Positions 45,585 to 55,950 are shown, numbered from the stretch's first letter. The stretch is 64,000 nt of DNA from Pedobacter gandavensis (GCF_014172405.1 NZ_WNXC01000003.1:186001-250000), one strand, 5' to 3'. Made by a program: numbers and translations. The notes: generated by a model not told the origin, from the letters alone.

Positions 45585-46745
45585 CTATGGTTTCTCACCC
45601 TCTTTCAGCTCTTCGGTTCCTTTTTTGAAGACCTGATCATTGACGTTTAGGTCACCAAAAACTTCCATTGATGCACCTTTACGTGTGCCAATCATCACTG
45701 GTACTCTTTTAATTACCTGGTCTTGGAGCTTCAGAATAAAGACACCAGATTGTGCTTGCACCACCGCAGAAGCAGGCAACCAAAAAGTAGGTTCCGGTCT
45801 GCGCATATCCAGGTTAACCTGTGCATACTCACCGCCCCCCAGTTGCCCCTCTTTGTTGGCGACATCAAATTCGGCGGTAACTGACCTCAGCTTTTGCTGT
45901 AAAAAAGCTGCGTTTCTAGATAATGAAGCATGAAAAACTTTACCCGGTAAGGCGCTCACAGTAAAAGAAGCTTTGGTTTCTTTAGAGACTGCGCGACTGT
46001 GTTTCTCAGGAATTGCTACTGTTAATCTAAGGCGATCATTCTGAACAATCGAAAATAAAGGAATCGTACTGTTCTCTCCCACCAATGCACCAACAGAAAC
46101 ATTTTTATCCATTACCGTTCCATCAAATGGCGCTCTCAGGTTTAAATACTGCTGTAATTGATCAGAAACAAGGGTATTAGATTTTATGGCGGCATAGGCG
46201 GCACTATCACTTCTCAGTTTACTCCAGGCCTTGTCTAATTCAATAGCGGCAACTGCCCCGGATTTAGCCGCAGCTCTCTTTAAACGGTCATAGCTCTGGC
46301 GACTGTACAGGTAATCCTCATAAGATTTTCGCTCATCAGATTTTGCCGAAAGGTACCGCTGGGCGATCTCAGGAGCTTCCAGAACAGCTAATAACTGTCC
46401 TTTTTTTACTTTTGAACCGCGGTCTACGAAGATTTTCTTCACAAACCCTTTTACTTTAGGATACACCAATACTTCCTCATATGGTTTTAGTTCTCCTGGC
46501 AGCGAAAGCTGATACACCGGTTGTTCCAAAACAGGTTTTACAAAATCAGGTTCCTTTCCATGAGCACCGCTACCTCCTTCTTTACCCGCGCCATCACCTT
46601 TGCCAGAGGCCTGATTAGCACCTTTTTTTTCGATACCGGCCTTCCCCCCATCCGCTTTTGATGATCCGGAAGAACATGCTGCTAAAAACATAGGGACGAA
46701 CAGCAAGAGGGTATATTTATAGTTTTTTAAAGAAATACTTTTCAT
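45585..46745 (-). CDS. RND efflux periplasmic adaptor lipoprotein
   Basis: A 386-residue protein from ATG 46745, with a lipoprotein signal (LLFVPMFLAACSSG, Cys about 24). A Gly/Lys-rich linker is followed by the lipoyl hairpin (about 90-125 and 190-215, VLVYPKVKGFVKKIFVDRG, then LRAPFDGTVMDKNVSVGALVG), a helical hairpin between, and beta-barrel and membrane-proximal domains (about 220-380, WLPASAVVQAQSGVFIL). It joins the pump to the outer-membrane channel. Third gene of the operon OMF-pump-adaptor, an order found in several Bacteroidota operons. Confidence 0.93.
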   Translation of the reverse strand: MKSISLKNYKYTLLLFVPMFLAACSSGSSKADGGKAGIEKKGANQASGKGDGAGKEGGSGAHGKEPDFVKPVLEQPVYQLSLPGELKPYEEVLVYPKVKGFVKKIFVDRGSKVKKGQLLAVLEAPEIAQRYLSAKSDERKSYEDYLYSRQSYDRLKRAAAKSGAVAAIELDKAWSKLRSDSAAYAAIKSNTLVSDQLQQYLNLRAPFDGTVMDKNVSVGALVGENSTIPLFSIVQNDRLRLTVAIPEKHSRAVSKETKASFTVSALPGKVFHASLSRNAAFLQQKLRSVTAEFDVANKEGQLGGGEYAQVNLDMRRPEPTFWLPASAVVQAQSGVFILKLQDQVIKRVPVMIGTRKGASMEVFGDLNVNDQVFKKGTEELKEGEKP

Positions 46746-46840
46746 TGGAGTACATTTATTTATCAATCGTTATGAAGCCATCATGAACCTATTTATTGCT
46801 TTTTTAAGCAGTATGCTGATGAGGGCTTCCCATTTGAGAA

Positions 46841-49800
46841 TTATAAAGAAGACGTTATTAGGTTTTTATTCATGGGATCATCAGGATCAAGGCTGAGGCT
46901 GTCTGTGCTTTTGTTTTTCATCACCAATACAAAAAGCTGCGGTAAAACAAGTAATGCAGTCAGCGTAGATAAAATTAAGCCTCCAATTACGGCTTGCCCC
47001 AATGGCGCAATTTGTTCTCCACCTTCTCCCATACCAATGGCCATAGGCACCATTCCGGCAATCATTGCCATTGTGGTCATCATGATCGGACGTAGACGCG
47101 AGGAAGCAGCCAATAATGCAGCCTGTTTTGCAGTCATCCTGTGCTTAAGGCGGTTTACTTCTGCCTGATTGATCATCAGTACGGCATTCGATACCGAAAC
47201 CCCGACTGACATAATTATTCCCATATAAGATTGCAAATTGAGTGTACTTCCGGAGGCCAGCAACATCAATAAACTACCACCAATCACAGCTGGGACTACC
47301 GCTAGGATCAATCCTGACAAAGCGAAGGACTGATAATAAGCCGTCAACATCAGGAAAATCACCACAATGGCGACAGCCAATCCGGTTTGTAGTCCAGATA
47401 ATGTTTCTTCCAATAATGGCATCAAACCTTCTGAGCACACGATCACACCTCTGGGTGCCTCTCCTACCTTATTTAAAACATCTGCAACAGCTTTGGAGGC
47501 TGCACCTAAATCTGCCTCATGCATATTTGCCAATACTGTTACATACCTGTTTGGACCTTCACGGTTCACCTGTGCGGGTAATTTTACCAGCTCAAGTGTG
47601 GCCACATCTTCCAATACCGGACGCGGTTGTCCTGATTTAAGTGGTAATGATCGAAGTTTATCCAAGGATTCCATATCCGGCTCAGGTACCTGAACCTGTA
47701 CCTGGAACACCAAACCAGACTTCGGATCTACCCAAAGATTTTTATTTGTGAATCTGGTCGAGGAGGTCGCCATGGTCAAAGCCTTACTTACATCATCCAT
47801 ACTCAAACCAAATTGCGCAGCCAACTCCCGGTTTACATTAATTTGGACACTCGGATAATTGAGCGGTTCTGCAATACGTACATCTCTTAAGAAAGGAATG
47901 GTTTTCAGTTCTTTTTCAATCTTTCTCGCATATTTCTCTGCACCTTTTATTTGTCCGGCGGCAACCTTTATCTGCACAGGGCTCATCGCCCCCTGACTCA
48001 TAATTTTCTCCACCAATTCCATCGGTTCGAAACTAATGCGAAGCTCCGGCAATTGCTTGCCTACTTCCTTTCTAATCTTTTCTTTCAATCCGGCAATTGC
48101 CTGATCGTAGATCTTTTGATCAATTGACAACTGCAATACTGCTTCATGCGAAGCACTACTGAAAAGGAAGATCGGATTAATAGCCATGGCAGAAGGCTGC
48201 ATGCCCACAAATGCGGAACTAATTTTTACGGCACCCTCCGGCATTTGTGCTTTGATTATTTTCGTCAGTTTCGCTAAGTAATCTTCGGTCATTTCTAGTC
48301 TACTACCTTCTGGAGCTAACATACGCAGCTGAATGTCTCCACTATTACTGACTGGCATAATATCCGTACCAATCTGTTTCCCGGAAATTCCAATCATCAC
48401 CAATACCAAGAGCGCATAAATGCCAATTACTGCAACCATCCGCTTTTGCCCTGAACGAATCAGGATTAAATAACGACGCTTAAATTGTTCAAACCTGGTT
48501 AGCTTCTTCTGATGAAGGCTGATTTTATGGTGTTGAAATAACTCCGGCTTCATCAACCAGTTCGCAAGAATAGGCACAAAAGTCTGAGACGCAATAAAAG
48601 AAGCAATCATCGCAAAAGCAACCGCCAGCGACAACGGCATAAACATATCCTTTGGAATCCCTGTCATCATAAAAGAAGGGATCAATACGGCCAGGATACA
48701 GAAAAGAATCAGGATTTTAGGAACAGAGATTTCCAATAAAGCATCTAAAATAGCACGCTGTTTGGGTTTCTCCATTTCAAAATGCTGGTGTATATTCTCG
48801 ATGGTCACGGTCGCTTCATCCACTAATATTCCGATGGCAAGTGCCAGTCCACTGAGCGTCATCACATTGATGGTTTGCCCAAACATATACAGCATAATCA
48901 CTGCAGAAAGGATAGCAATAGGAATCGTCAATACCACAATTAAAGCACCTCTGGAATCTCCAAGAAAAAGAAACACCATTAATCCGGTAAGAATGGCCCC
49001 TAAAACCCCTTCATGGATCAGATTTTCTAAAGAGCGCTCAATGTAGCCCGATTGGTCAAATACGTATTTTACGGCTACATCTTCCGGCAAGGCGGCTTTC
49101 AACTTAGGGATAGAAGACTTTAAGTTTTCTACCACTTTAAGCGTGGAAGCATCCGCCTTTTTAATGACTGGCAGGTATACAGAACGTTTACCATTGATCA
49201 CTGCATATCCTGTGGTCACATCTGCCGCATCTTCTACACTGCCGATATCTTTCACAAACACATTGGTTCCGGAACCGGTCCTAATCGGGATATTCAAGAA
49301 TTCCTCTGGCCCTGTAGCCATGGTATTGGAGGGACTCATCAGGTTCTGATCACCGATTCTAATATTCCCGGCAGGAGCAGGGAAATTGTTCTTAGCAATG
49401 GCCATGGTCACTTCTTCTGCGGATAAACCGTAAGAAAGCATGAGTTCAGGATTTACCTTAACCACCATCGTACGGGCATTTCCACCAAAGGGCGCTGGTG
49501 CCGTAACACCTGGAATGGTCACAAACATTGGTCTGATTTTAGTGAGTGCTAGGGTTTGTAACTCCGTGATCGAGCGTTGAGAACTTTCAAACACCAATTG
49601 TCCGATGGGCAGCGAACTGCCATCAAATCGGACCACCTGCGGAGGCACTGCCCCTGGTGGTAGGAAGCCCATAGCCCTGGCCACTTGCGCGGCCAATTCT
49701 CCCGATGCCTGTGCCATATCCGTTCCCGGATAAAAAGTCAGCTTCATCAGAGTAAAGCCCTGTACACTTTTAAAATCAATTCCTTTTACCCCTGAAACAA

Positions 49801-50017
49801 AGATGAGGACCTTTTGAAACTCATTGGCCATAAATCCGTCCATGTAAGCAGGAGTTAATCCGCCATAAGGCATGGCGATGTAAATCACCGGCAACTCCAC
49901 CTTTGGAAAAATATCTACATTGATATTCTTGATGGCTGTAAAGGAAAAGTAGGCGATCGCCAATACGGCGACCATTATTGTTAAAGGTTTTTTTAACGCA
50001 AACCTGATCATATTCAT
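46841..50017 (-). CDS. RND efflux transporter permease
   Basis: A 1058-residue pump of the AcrB/CzcA superfamily with 12 membrane helices and two large periplasmic loops. FPKVELPVIYIAMPYGGLTP starts the porter domain, and helix 4 reads GLALAIGILVDEATVTIEN (about 390-410): one acidic residue is Asp as in all RND pumps, the second is Glu instead of Asp. NVMTLSGLALAIG and the later SVGVSVSNAVLMINQAE are family marks. The divergence from both the drug (HAE) and metal (HME) patterns leaves substrate open; organics or metals both possible. Confidence 0.94.
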   Translation of the reverse strand: MNMIRFALKKPLTIMVAVLAIAYFSFTAIKNINVDIFPKVELPVIYIAMPYGGLTPAYMDGFMANEFQKVLIFVSGVKGIDFKSVQGFTLMKLTFYPGTDMAQASGELAAQVARAMGFLPPGAVPPQVVRFDGSSLPIGQLVFESSQRSITELQTLALTKIRPMFVTIPGVTAPAPFGGNARTMVVKVNPELMLSYGLSAEEVTMAIAKNNFPAPAGNIRIGDQNLMSPSNTMATGPEEFLNIPIRTGSGTNVFVKDIGSVEDAADVTTGYAVINGKRSVYLPVIKKADASTLKVVENLKSSIPKLKAALPEDVAVKYVFDQSGYIERSLENLIHEGVLGAILTGLMVFLFLGDSRGALIVVLTIPIAILSAVIMLYMFGQTINVMTLSGLALAIGILVDEATVTIENIHQHFEMEKPKQRAILDALLEISVPKILILFCILAVLIPSFMMTGIPKDMFMPLSLAVAFAMIASFIASQTFVPILANWLMKPELFQHHKISLHQKKLTRFEQFKRRYLILIRSGQKRMVAVIGIYALLVLVMIGISGKQIGTDIMPVSNSGDIQLRMLAPEGSRLEMTEDYLAKLTKIIKAQMPEGAVKISSAFVGMQPSAMAINPIFLFSSASHEAVLQLSIDQKIYDQAIAGLKEKIRKEVGKQLPELRISFEPMELVEKIMSQGAMSPVQIKVAAGQIKGAEKYARKIEKELKTIPFLRDVRIAEPLNYPSVQINVNRELAAQFGLSMDDVSKALTMATSSTRFTNKNLWVDPKSGLVFQVQVQVPEPDMESLDKLRSLPLKSGQPRPVLEDVATLELVKLPAQVNREGPNRYVTVLANMHEADLGAASKAVADVLNKVGEAPRGVIVCSEGLMPLLEETLSGLQTGLAVAIVVIFLMLTAYYQSFALSGLILAVVPAVIGGSLLMLLASGSTLNLQSYMGIIMSVGVSVSNAVLMINQAEVNRLKHRMTAKQAALLAASSRLRPIMMTTMAMIAGMVPMAIGMGEGGEQIAPLGQAVIGGLILSTLTALLVLPQLFVLVMKNKSTDSLSLDPDDPMNKNLITSSL

Positions 50018-50023
50018 AATGTC

Positions 50024-51418
50024 TTATTTAAGTTGGTTGAACAGAAAACTGTAATCCCCGCTCAGCTCTGCTTTGGTATTTAGCTGAGTCCACAGCTCCT
50101 GATGAACTTCAATATTGCTTTTTTCCACCTGTTGTAGTAAAGATTGAATTTGCAGGAGCTCTGTCAGGTTAATCAATCCGGCTTCATATCTGGACAAATA
50201 AAGCGCGTAGGCATTGGTGGTTTTATGTACTGCCGATCCTGTTTTCTCCACCTGTTTCAGCTGTGCCTGAATTCTGGAAGACAGTGCTTGCAAACTGGTA
50301 TTCATTTGGATTTTTTGCAACTGATATCTGGATTCTGCGGCATCAACTTGCTTTTGAGCACGTTTCTTTTCCACCGAACCGGTATATAGGCCAGTAAGGC
50401 TCCAGGTCAATCCAACACCAACGAGGTAATTCTGTGCCCCGTTATTAAATCCGGAAGCATAATTATTTTGCACGGTACCATCAGTATTAATTCCTGTGCC
50501 CCGGGCAGAATACCCAGCCAGCAATGAAATTGAAGGCAATTGTTTCTTTCCAATCACCTCCTTTTGTAACTGCTGCACCATCAATTGCTTGTCCAGTGTT
50601 TGTAAAAAGGGATGGCTAGCGGCAACACTGTCTGAGTTTTCTATGGCAAATACCTTTCCCATATACTGCTGAAGCGGTAAAATCTGTTCTCCAACCAGTG
50701 TAGGTGCCAATTCTTTAATGTTTATTTGTCCGGCTTGATACTTTCCATTCCAATCTTCTTGTTGTGCCTGTGCTTGTAAATAAGCCGCTGCAGCCAATGC
50801 CGTATCCGCCCCTGGCTTTAGTCCGGCTTCAGCCAGACTCACCGATAGGTCAAGAATTTCTTTTACACGATCTGCATTTCTATCGGCCCAGCTTCTACCA
50901 GAACTGGTATATAGCAGGTCAAGATAACGGCGGGTAGTTTTAGCACGAAGTGACAGCTTAGCTGCTTCGAGGCTACTTTGCGCTTCCTGAACTTCATATC
51001 CTGCAGCTTCGATCTGTTTCTGCTGCTTACCAAACTGGGATACTTTCCAGTCCATCAATACAGATCCGAAACTATTCATAGTGGTATGATTACCACTTTG
51101 CTGACCGGCTGCAGCATTTCCACTCACATTAAACACACCTGGAACCGGAAAGAAAGCACCATTTGTACCTTCAAAAGTGCCCAATGAGTTTTGCAGTTGT
51201 AATTGAACTTGTGGGATGGCTAGATTGCGCAATTCCTTTTTCCGGTATTCAGATTCCCCAATCTTCGCTTGCTTTTCAGTAAGCGATGGGTATTGTTCCG
51301 CTGTCAATTCCCATAAATGGGAAAGAGAGAGTTCTTTATGCTGTTGCGAATATCCGCTGATACCTGATAGCATCAGCAACATACCCGTCAAATAAAGAGG
51401 GGTCTTCATCATCATCAA
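50024..51418 (-). CDS. TolC-family outer-membrane efflux channel
   Basis: A 464-residue outer-membrane factor with signal peptide (LLMLSGISGYSQ, about 8-25). Two OEP repeats are visible: the first with LTEKQAKIGESEYRKKEL and IEAAGYEVQEAQSSLEAAKLSLR (in part), the second with LMVQQLQKEVIGKKQLPSISLLAGYS and a long helical segment ending LYLSRYEAGLINLTELLQIQ. It is the first gene of the efflux operon and is six bases from the pump gene. Confidence 0.94.
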   Translation of the reverse strand: MMMMKTPLYLTGMLLMLSGISGYSQQHKELSLSHLWELTAEQYPSLTEKQAKIGESEYRKKELRNLAIPQVQLQLQNSLGTFEGTNGAFFPVPGVFNVSGNAAAGQQSGNHTTMNSFGSVLMDWKVSQFGKQQKQIEAAGYEVQEAQSSLEAAKLSLRAKTTRRYLDLLYTSSGRSWADRNADRVKEILDLSVSLAEAGLKPGADTALAAAAYLQAQAQQEDWNGKYQAGQINIKELAPTLVGEQILPLQQYMGKVFAIENSDSVAASHPFLQTLDKQLMVQQLQKEVIGKKQLPSISLLAGYSARGTGINTDGTVQNNYASGFNNGAQNYLVGVGLTWSLTGLYTGSVEKKRAQKQVDAAESRYQLQKIQMNTSLQALSSRIQAQLKQVEKTGSAVHKTTNAYALYLSRYEAGLINLTELLQIQSLLQQVEKSNIEVHQELWTQLNTKAELSGDYSFLFNQLK

Positions 51419-51493
51419 TAATTAAAATTTTAGAAAATAAGTAATGGGGTGTAGCTCAGAATGAGTTACACCTGCTAGATGAACAGCGGGATT

Positions 51494-51940
51494 CTATATT
51501 AGTAAAAGCCTGTTTTTGATAAACAGGGGAACCGGGGAACCCGAAAGCACCAAGCCTGAGGGTACACTTGAAAGTTTATCTTTCTTAAGTGACAATACCG
51601 ACAAAAGGAAGGCTGGTAACAGAAAAAACAGCATCAGGGCCGAGGACGACTTCTGGATTATGCTCTGTTTAAAAAAGTATTTTCCATTTTCGGAAGGTAA
51701 GGCCACAGCACAAGAGAAAGCGATATCTGTAGTCAAGATATCTCTTGACGATACGACTTTATTGAGCTTCATCGCTGTCTGACTGACCGGGCTAACTTCC
51801 GTAAAAAAAGATTGAAGACCTTTTCTCACAGCACACGCAGAAAGTAGCAAACAGCCCATCAGTACAAATAGCAGCAAAGACTTCGCTATGCCGGCATTTT
51901 GATAGATCATGGGTTTTATTAATTTTTGCATGTGCTGCAA
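51494..51940 (-). CDS. Small putative lipoprotein/membrane protein upstream of the efflux operon
   Basis: A 148-residue frame as drawn; starts at Met4 (51931) or Met11 (51910) are also possible and 51910 gives the neatest lipoprotein signal (LLLFVLMGCLLLSACAV). A further hydrophobic helix runs about 100-118 (SSALMLFFLLPAFLLSVLSL), so it may span the inner membrane. A -7-like TATGTTTG covers 51938-51945, which disfavours the longest start. I recall unnamed proteins of this shape beside Bacteroidota metal or drug efflux operons, but no function is known. It is the first gene ahead of the channel gene, 75 bases upstream. Confidence 0.6.
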   Translation of the reverse strand: MQHMQKLIKPMIYQNAGIAKSLLLFVLMGCLLLSACAVRKGLQSFFTEVSPVSQTAMKLNKVVSSRDILTTDIAFSCAVALPSENGKYFFKQSIIQKSSSALMLFFLLPAFLLSVLSLKKDKLSSVPSGLVLSGSPVPLFIKNRLLLI

Positions 51941-51969
51941 ACATAGCCTTTTTTAGGCTTAAAATAATA

Positions 51970-52422
51970 TTAAGGGTGAACAATTGCCCAACCTTCTGCC
52001 TGACGAATGATAATCTCACCGTTTCCAGAAGGCACGAAATTGATGAAATCAAACAGTTCCGATTTCTCAATTTTTCGCTCTCTTAGTGTATTTTCACATT
52101 GTGCTAAAACCACTCCCTTAGCTTGTAAAGCTTTTAATGTAGCTTCATAACTGCTGTTCTTATTGTAAACAGCTACGCCATCACCGAACACGATCAGTTC
52201 TACTTCCAGTTTACCTTTCAGACGAGGATCTTCCAGTGCATTTTTTATATTACGCAAACAGCCGTTAATTCTTTTTTCTTCTCCATTATTTAAAACATAT
52301 AAAGCTTTATAATGCTTTTTTGTCGCTTTTGCACCCGTAAAAACCGGAGTATCTTGAGCCATAACAGGACTAAAAAACGCGCTACATACAAATAAGGACA
52401 GGATCAGAAGGAAATTTCTCAT
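51970..52422 (-). CDS. Exported DsrE-family protein
   Basis: A 150-residue protein with signal peptide (FFSPVMAQ, about 1-23). The DsrE fold appears as KALYVLNNGEEKRINGCLRN, then LEVELIVFGDGVAVYNKNS, LKALQAKGVVLAQCENTLRE (with Cys about 112) and IIIRQAEGWAIVHP. Family members handle sulfur relay; exported DsrE-like proteins of this type are unassigned, and the single Cys could carry a persulfide. It lies upstream of the efflux genes on the same strand, 30 bases from the small lipoprotein frame, and may belong to the same stress response. Confidence 0.85.
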   Translation of the reverse strand: MRNFLLILSLFVCSAFFSPVMAQDTPVFTGAKATKKHYKALYVLNNGEEKRINGCLRNIKNALEDPRLKGKLEVELIVFGDGVAVYNKNSSYEATLKALQAKGVVLAQCENTLRERKIEKSELFDFINFVPSGNGEIIIRQAEGWAIVHP

Positions 52423-52538
52423 GTTAATTTTGGTTAAGTATTTAGAATTGCAATATATGTTTTTTAATGGGGCAGATCAAAATCCAGAGCTAGGGAGATT
52501 TTATATCTTTGAGTCGTTCTACAAGAAACCAATAGGTT

Positions 52539-53522
52539 ATGACCCGAAAAATAAATATCCTGGCTACTAAAACCCTAAAAACCTTTTCCTTTACGTTCTT
52601 TCTGTCCTGTATATCACTTTTCCTACATTCCTGCAGCAATGAAAGCAATCCCGATAAACACCCAGAAATAAAATACTTTCCTGAATTCAATGCTTCAAAT
52701 ACCGGGATTCAATTACAAGCACTCAGTACAGCAGGTGAAGATGTGAAAAGGGTCTATGTTTCCAGAGATAAAAAAAAATTGATCCTGCTTGTCAAAGCAG
52801 TAGAAAAATCACCACTGAACAATTATCATTTTAGGGTTTACGATGAACAACTTAACCTCATTAAAGAAATCACTGCAGCTGATTTAGACGGACTATTTGG
52901 TCAGGATGACCTGGAAAACATCTATGCCGGCAAAGGTTATTTTGAGCATAGTACTTTTCAATACCGCCCCATACAACAATTACTGGTGACAGATGATCCC
53001 GCAGCGAAGGCCCTTAACCAGCCTGGTCTTCAGCCTGACACTACAAATAACACCCCATCCTCAAAAAGTAATGTTCTTTTAGTGCAGAGCATGAAGCGTT
53101 TTGAACAAATGTCAGATCGATATGACACCCTACTTAGTTTCCAACGAAAAGACTATAAAGGAAGTTTCTATTTCCTCAAAAAATCAGGAAAAGTATATCA
53201 GTTTTTTTTCAAAGACTGTGCCTATTGTGAAAGTAAATTCAACGCTGCGGAGTCTATTTCAGAATATCGTGCCGCCGATAATGGTGCGGATCAGGTGTTA
53301 AAACCTTCAGAGAGAACCTTACGCGGCTTAATTCAAAAAGAACCTTTATTTTTTTACCATTTAAAAATTGGTCATGAAACCGCCGATTTTAAAATTAGTT
53401 ATCGTAACGAAAATCTATCTGATCAGATTAAAAGAATTGAATTCGCTGGCAAGCCCCTCCTATTGTACCAATTGCCAGGAAAAGCATTCTCAACCCTTTA
53501 TTTTTTCAAGAACAGCAATTAA
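52539..53522 (+). CDS. Putative lipoprotein of unknown function
   Basis: A 327-residue protein with an N-terminal hydrophobic segment ending in FLSCISLFLHSCSNES, a plausible lipobox (LHSC), Cys about residue 32. The rest is mixed alpha/beta and Lys/Asn-rich, with a Gln/Pro/Thr/Ser linker near 175-185 and a CAYC motif near 229-232. No family recognised. It is divergent from the DsrE gene. A -7-like TATCTTTG is present at 52504-52511. Confidence 0.65.
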   Translation: MTRKINILATKTLKTFSFTFFLSCISLFLHSCSNESNPDKHPEIKYFPEFNASNTGIQLQALSTAGEDVKRVYVSRDKKKLILLVKAVEKSPLNNYHFRVYDEQLNLIKEITAADLDGLFGQDDLENIYAGKGYFEHSTFQYRPIQQLLVTDDPAAKALNQPGLQPDTTNNTPSSKSNVLLVQSMKRFEQMSDRYDTLLSFQRKDYKGSFYFLKKSGKVYQFFFKDCAYCESKFNAAESISEYRAADNGADQVLKPSERTLRGLIQKEPLFFYHLKIGHETADFKISYRNENLSDQIKRIEFAGKPLLLYQLPGKAFSTLYFFKNSN

Positions 53523-53592
53523 AGCCTTCTTGTAAATCAAGGACTAAACTTTGGCTGACAAAAAGTGCTGTAAGCTTCCTATTTAAAGAAAA

Positions 53593-53628
53593 ACCCGTTA
53601 AAAATAGGATAAACTATTTTTAACGGGT
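53593..53628. terminator. Intrinsic terminator between convergent genes
   Basis: ACCCGTTAAAAATAG (53593-53607) is the exact complement of CTATTTTTAACGGGT (53614-53628), loop of six bases, between the convergent unknown lipoprotein gene and the oxidoreductase gene. Confidence 0.88.
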
Positions 53629-53681
53629 GCAAACCAGTAGCAACGCAAACCTGATGTGGGCGTATAAAACTTAATTCTGAA

Positions 53682-54689
53682 TTAAATCCCTTTAAATACT
53701 TCCGAAAGCAATTTATAAGAAGTTAGCCTTGCCTGATGGTCATATATATGAGAAGTAGCCATAATTTCATCTACCTGCGTTTGGTCTAAAAACTGTTGAA
53801 GATCCTTCGCAATCGTTTCTTTAGTACCAGTAAAAGTACAGGCTAACATTTGTCCGGCTTGTTCTTCCTCGTATTCCGTCCAGACATCGTCCATATTATC
53901 TACCGGAGGCTGTAACAGCATACGTTTTCCAGTTACAATTCCCCTGAACAACTGATACAGAGAAGTCGCAATTTTATTCGCTTCAGCATCAGTCTCTGCA
54001 GCCACCACATTGACGCAAGCCAATACATAAGGTGTTTTCAAATGCTCCGAAGGTTTAAAGTTTTGTCTATAAATTTGAATGGCCGTTAGGAACTGCGCCG
54101 GTGCAAAATGACTGGCAAAAGCATAGGGTAAACCCAATGCAGCAGCTAAACGTGCGCTATCCGTACTAGAACCAAGGATCCAGATGGGAATATCCAAGCC
54201 TTCTCCAGGAATTGCCCTAACAGGGCTATTGGAATTTTCTGCAGAGAAATAGGCCTGCAGTTTCAATACATCCTGAGGGAAGCTATTGGCCGCATTCATT
54301 CTTTCTCCCCGAATGGCCATTGCCGTCACTTGATCCGTACCTGGTGCTCTCCCTAATCCAAGGTCAATTCTGCCTGGATATAAAGATTCCAAGGTACCAA
54401 ATTGCTCAGCAATCACCAATGGAGAATGATTAGGCAGCATTATCCCACCAGAGCCTACTCTGATGGTCTTGGTCGCACCGGCAATATGTCCGATCACGAC
54501 AGAAGTGGCAGAACTTGCTACACTTATCATATTGTGATGCTCGGCTAACCAGTATCGATGATAACCCCAGCTTTCTGCATGTTGCGCAAGGTCTGCACTA
54601 TTTTTAAAAGTATCAGCAGGAGTTTTCCCCTCTATAACAGTAGCCAGATCCAATACTGAATATGGAATGGAAGTCAGTTCTTTCTTCAT
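53682..54689 (-). CDS. LLM-class flavin-dependent oxidoreductase
   Basis: A 335-residue luciferase-like monooxygenase of the type often annotated yhbW. It begins [21 protein letters not shown], then [17 protein letters not shown] (about 41-57), [20 protein letters not shown] (about 77-97), [15 protein letters not shown] and [15 protein letters not shown] (about 165-180). It uses reduced flavin from an external source. Substrate unknown. Confidence 0.92.
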   Translation of the reverse strand: MKKELTSIPYSVLDLATVIEGKTPADTFKNSADLAQHAESWGYHRYWLAEHHNMISVASSATSVVIGHIAGATKTIRVGSGGIMLPNHSPLVIAEQFGTLESLYPGRIDLGLGRAPGTDQVTAMAIRGERMNAANSFPQDVLKLQAYFSAENSNSPVRAIPGEGLDIPIWILGSSTDSARLAAALGLPYAFASHFAPAQFLTAIQIYRQNFKPSEHLKTPYVLACVNVVAAETDAEANKIATSLYQLFRGIVTGKRMLLQPPVDNMDDVWTEYEEEQAGQMLACTFTGTKETIAKDLQQFLDQTQVDEIMATSHIYDHQARLTSYKLLSEVFKGI

Positions 54690-54763
54690 GTGAATTAAAT
54701 AAACACAAAAGTACGACCAAATTACTTCCCATATTAGCTCGCTTGTGTGTTATGACTTTCAAT

Positions 54764-55807
54764 TCACAAGTCGGAATTAAGTGCGTTTTTAGCCAACGTA
54801 GAGCCCCTTTCAATTAAATTTGAAGCAATCTGTAATTTCGTTGCCGATTTCATGTCTGCTGAATTTCCTTTTATTTGAGAAAGTAAGAGGTCAATCCCAT
54901 ATTTTGCAATTTGATATACTGGCTGTTGAATGGTGGTAATTCCCGGAGGATAAAGGCTGAAAATCTCTGTATCATCAAAGCTGATGAAGGCCAGATCCTG
55001 AGGAATTCGCAGTCCCAACTCTTTAACACTGATAATCCCCATTACCCCTAGATAATTAGTATTGAAAAGAATCGCATCCATTTCTGGATGTTCTTTTATA
55101 AATGTTTTAATCTGCTCAATCCCTTCTTGTTTCTCTGCCAGATAAGGCACTTTAAAAATCAACGCTTCATCATCAGCAATCCCATTCCTTCTCAATGCAC
55201 CCTGATAGCCCATTAAGCGTTCCTCCAATTGCACCAAATCTAAATCTGAAGTTACAAAACCTATCTTTTTATAGCCCCCCTCCAGGAAACAGTGGACTGC
55301 TTTATCCACACTATTGTAGTTGTCGACCAATACATGAGGAATGTTGAGACCTGGGAAATAGCCATCCACCAAAACCACAGGTTTCCCTTGTTCCATGAGT
55401 TTTTGTACTTCTTCTTCCAACCCTTTTAGAGGAGTAATGATATAACCGTCTACCAATTGTTGTGTCAGCATCCGAATCACATCCTTTCCTTTCTGCACAT
55501 TATTATCTGTACTGCAATAAATAATCCGGTATCCTGATTTTTCTGCCTCCGCTTCAATAACTTTACTCATTTCACCGAAAAAAGGCCCGCCAATGTTTTC
55601 CACCACCAGACCAATCACCTTAGACACGCCAGTGCGCAGCCCAATGGCCATCCGATTGGGCTCATAGCCGATTTCTTTAGCGGTGTCAAGAATTTTCTTG
55701 CTGATCTCTTTACTGATATGCCCTTTGCCATTTAAAACAAAGGAAACCGTTGTAATAGAAGTGTTGGTCAGTTTAGCGATGTCTTTAATAGAAACCTTTT
55801 TGCTCAT
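54764..55807 (-). CDS. LacI-family transcriptional regulator
   Basis: A 347-residue repressor/activator. The N-terminal HTH reads VSIKDIAKLTNTSITTVSFVL and NGKGHISKEISKKILDTAKE (about 5-45) with the hinge helix after it, followed by the periplasmic-binding-protein-like domain (about 60-340; VIGLVVENIGGPFF, then VVLVDGYFPGLNIPHVLVDN, FISFDDTEIFSLYPPGITTI). It probably senses a sugar. No obvious target gene adjoins it; the nearest same-strand gene is the oxidoreductase. Confidence 0.93.
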   Translation of the reverse strand: MSKKVSIKDIAKLTNTSITTVSFVLNGKGHISKEISKKILDTAKEIGYEPNRMAIGLRTGVSKVIGLVVENIGGPFFGEMSKVIEAEAEKSGYRIIYCSTDNNVQKGKDVIRMLTQQLVDGYIITPLKGLEEEVQKLMEQGKPVVLVDGYFPGLNIPHVLVDNYNSVDKAVHCFLEGGYKKIGFVTSDLDLVQLEERLMGYQGALRRNGIADDEALIFKVPYLAEKQEGIEQIKTFIKEHPEMDAILFNTNYLGVMGIISVKELGLRIPQDLAFISFDDTEIFSLYPPGITTIQQPVYQIAKYGIDLLLSQIKGNSADMKSATKLQIASNLIERGSTLAKNALNSDL

Positions 55808-55920
55808 CCTATTTTTATTAAAAATCCTTATTGTTGGTTATCATGAAAAATTTCAGGGATGAAAAGAATGATAATGCTAAGGTTACGATAAATAACGCAA
55901 AAAAAAGCCATAAAACAAGA

Positions 55921-55944
55921 AAGCTCCAGATTTCTCTGAAGCTT
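55921..55944 (-). terminator. Terminator of tRNA-Phe copy 1
   Basis: On the minus strand AAGCTTCAGA-GAAA-TCTGGAGCTT: ten pairs including one G-U, GAAA tetraloop, then TTCTTGTTTTAT. The same hairpin occurs after copy 2. Confidence 0.85.
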
Positions 55945-55950
55945 TTGAAG

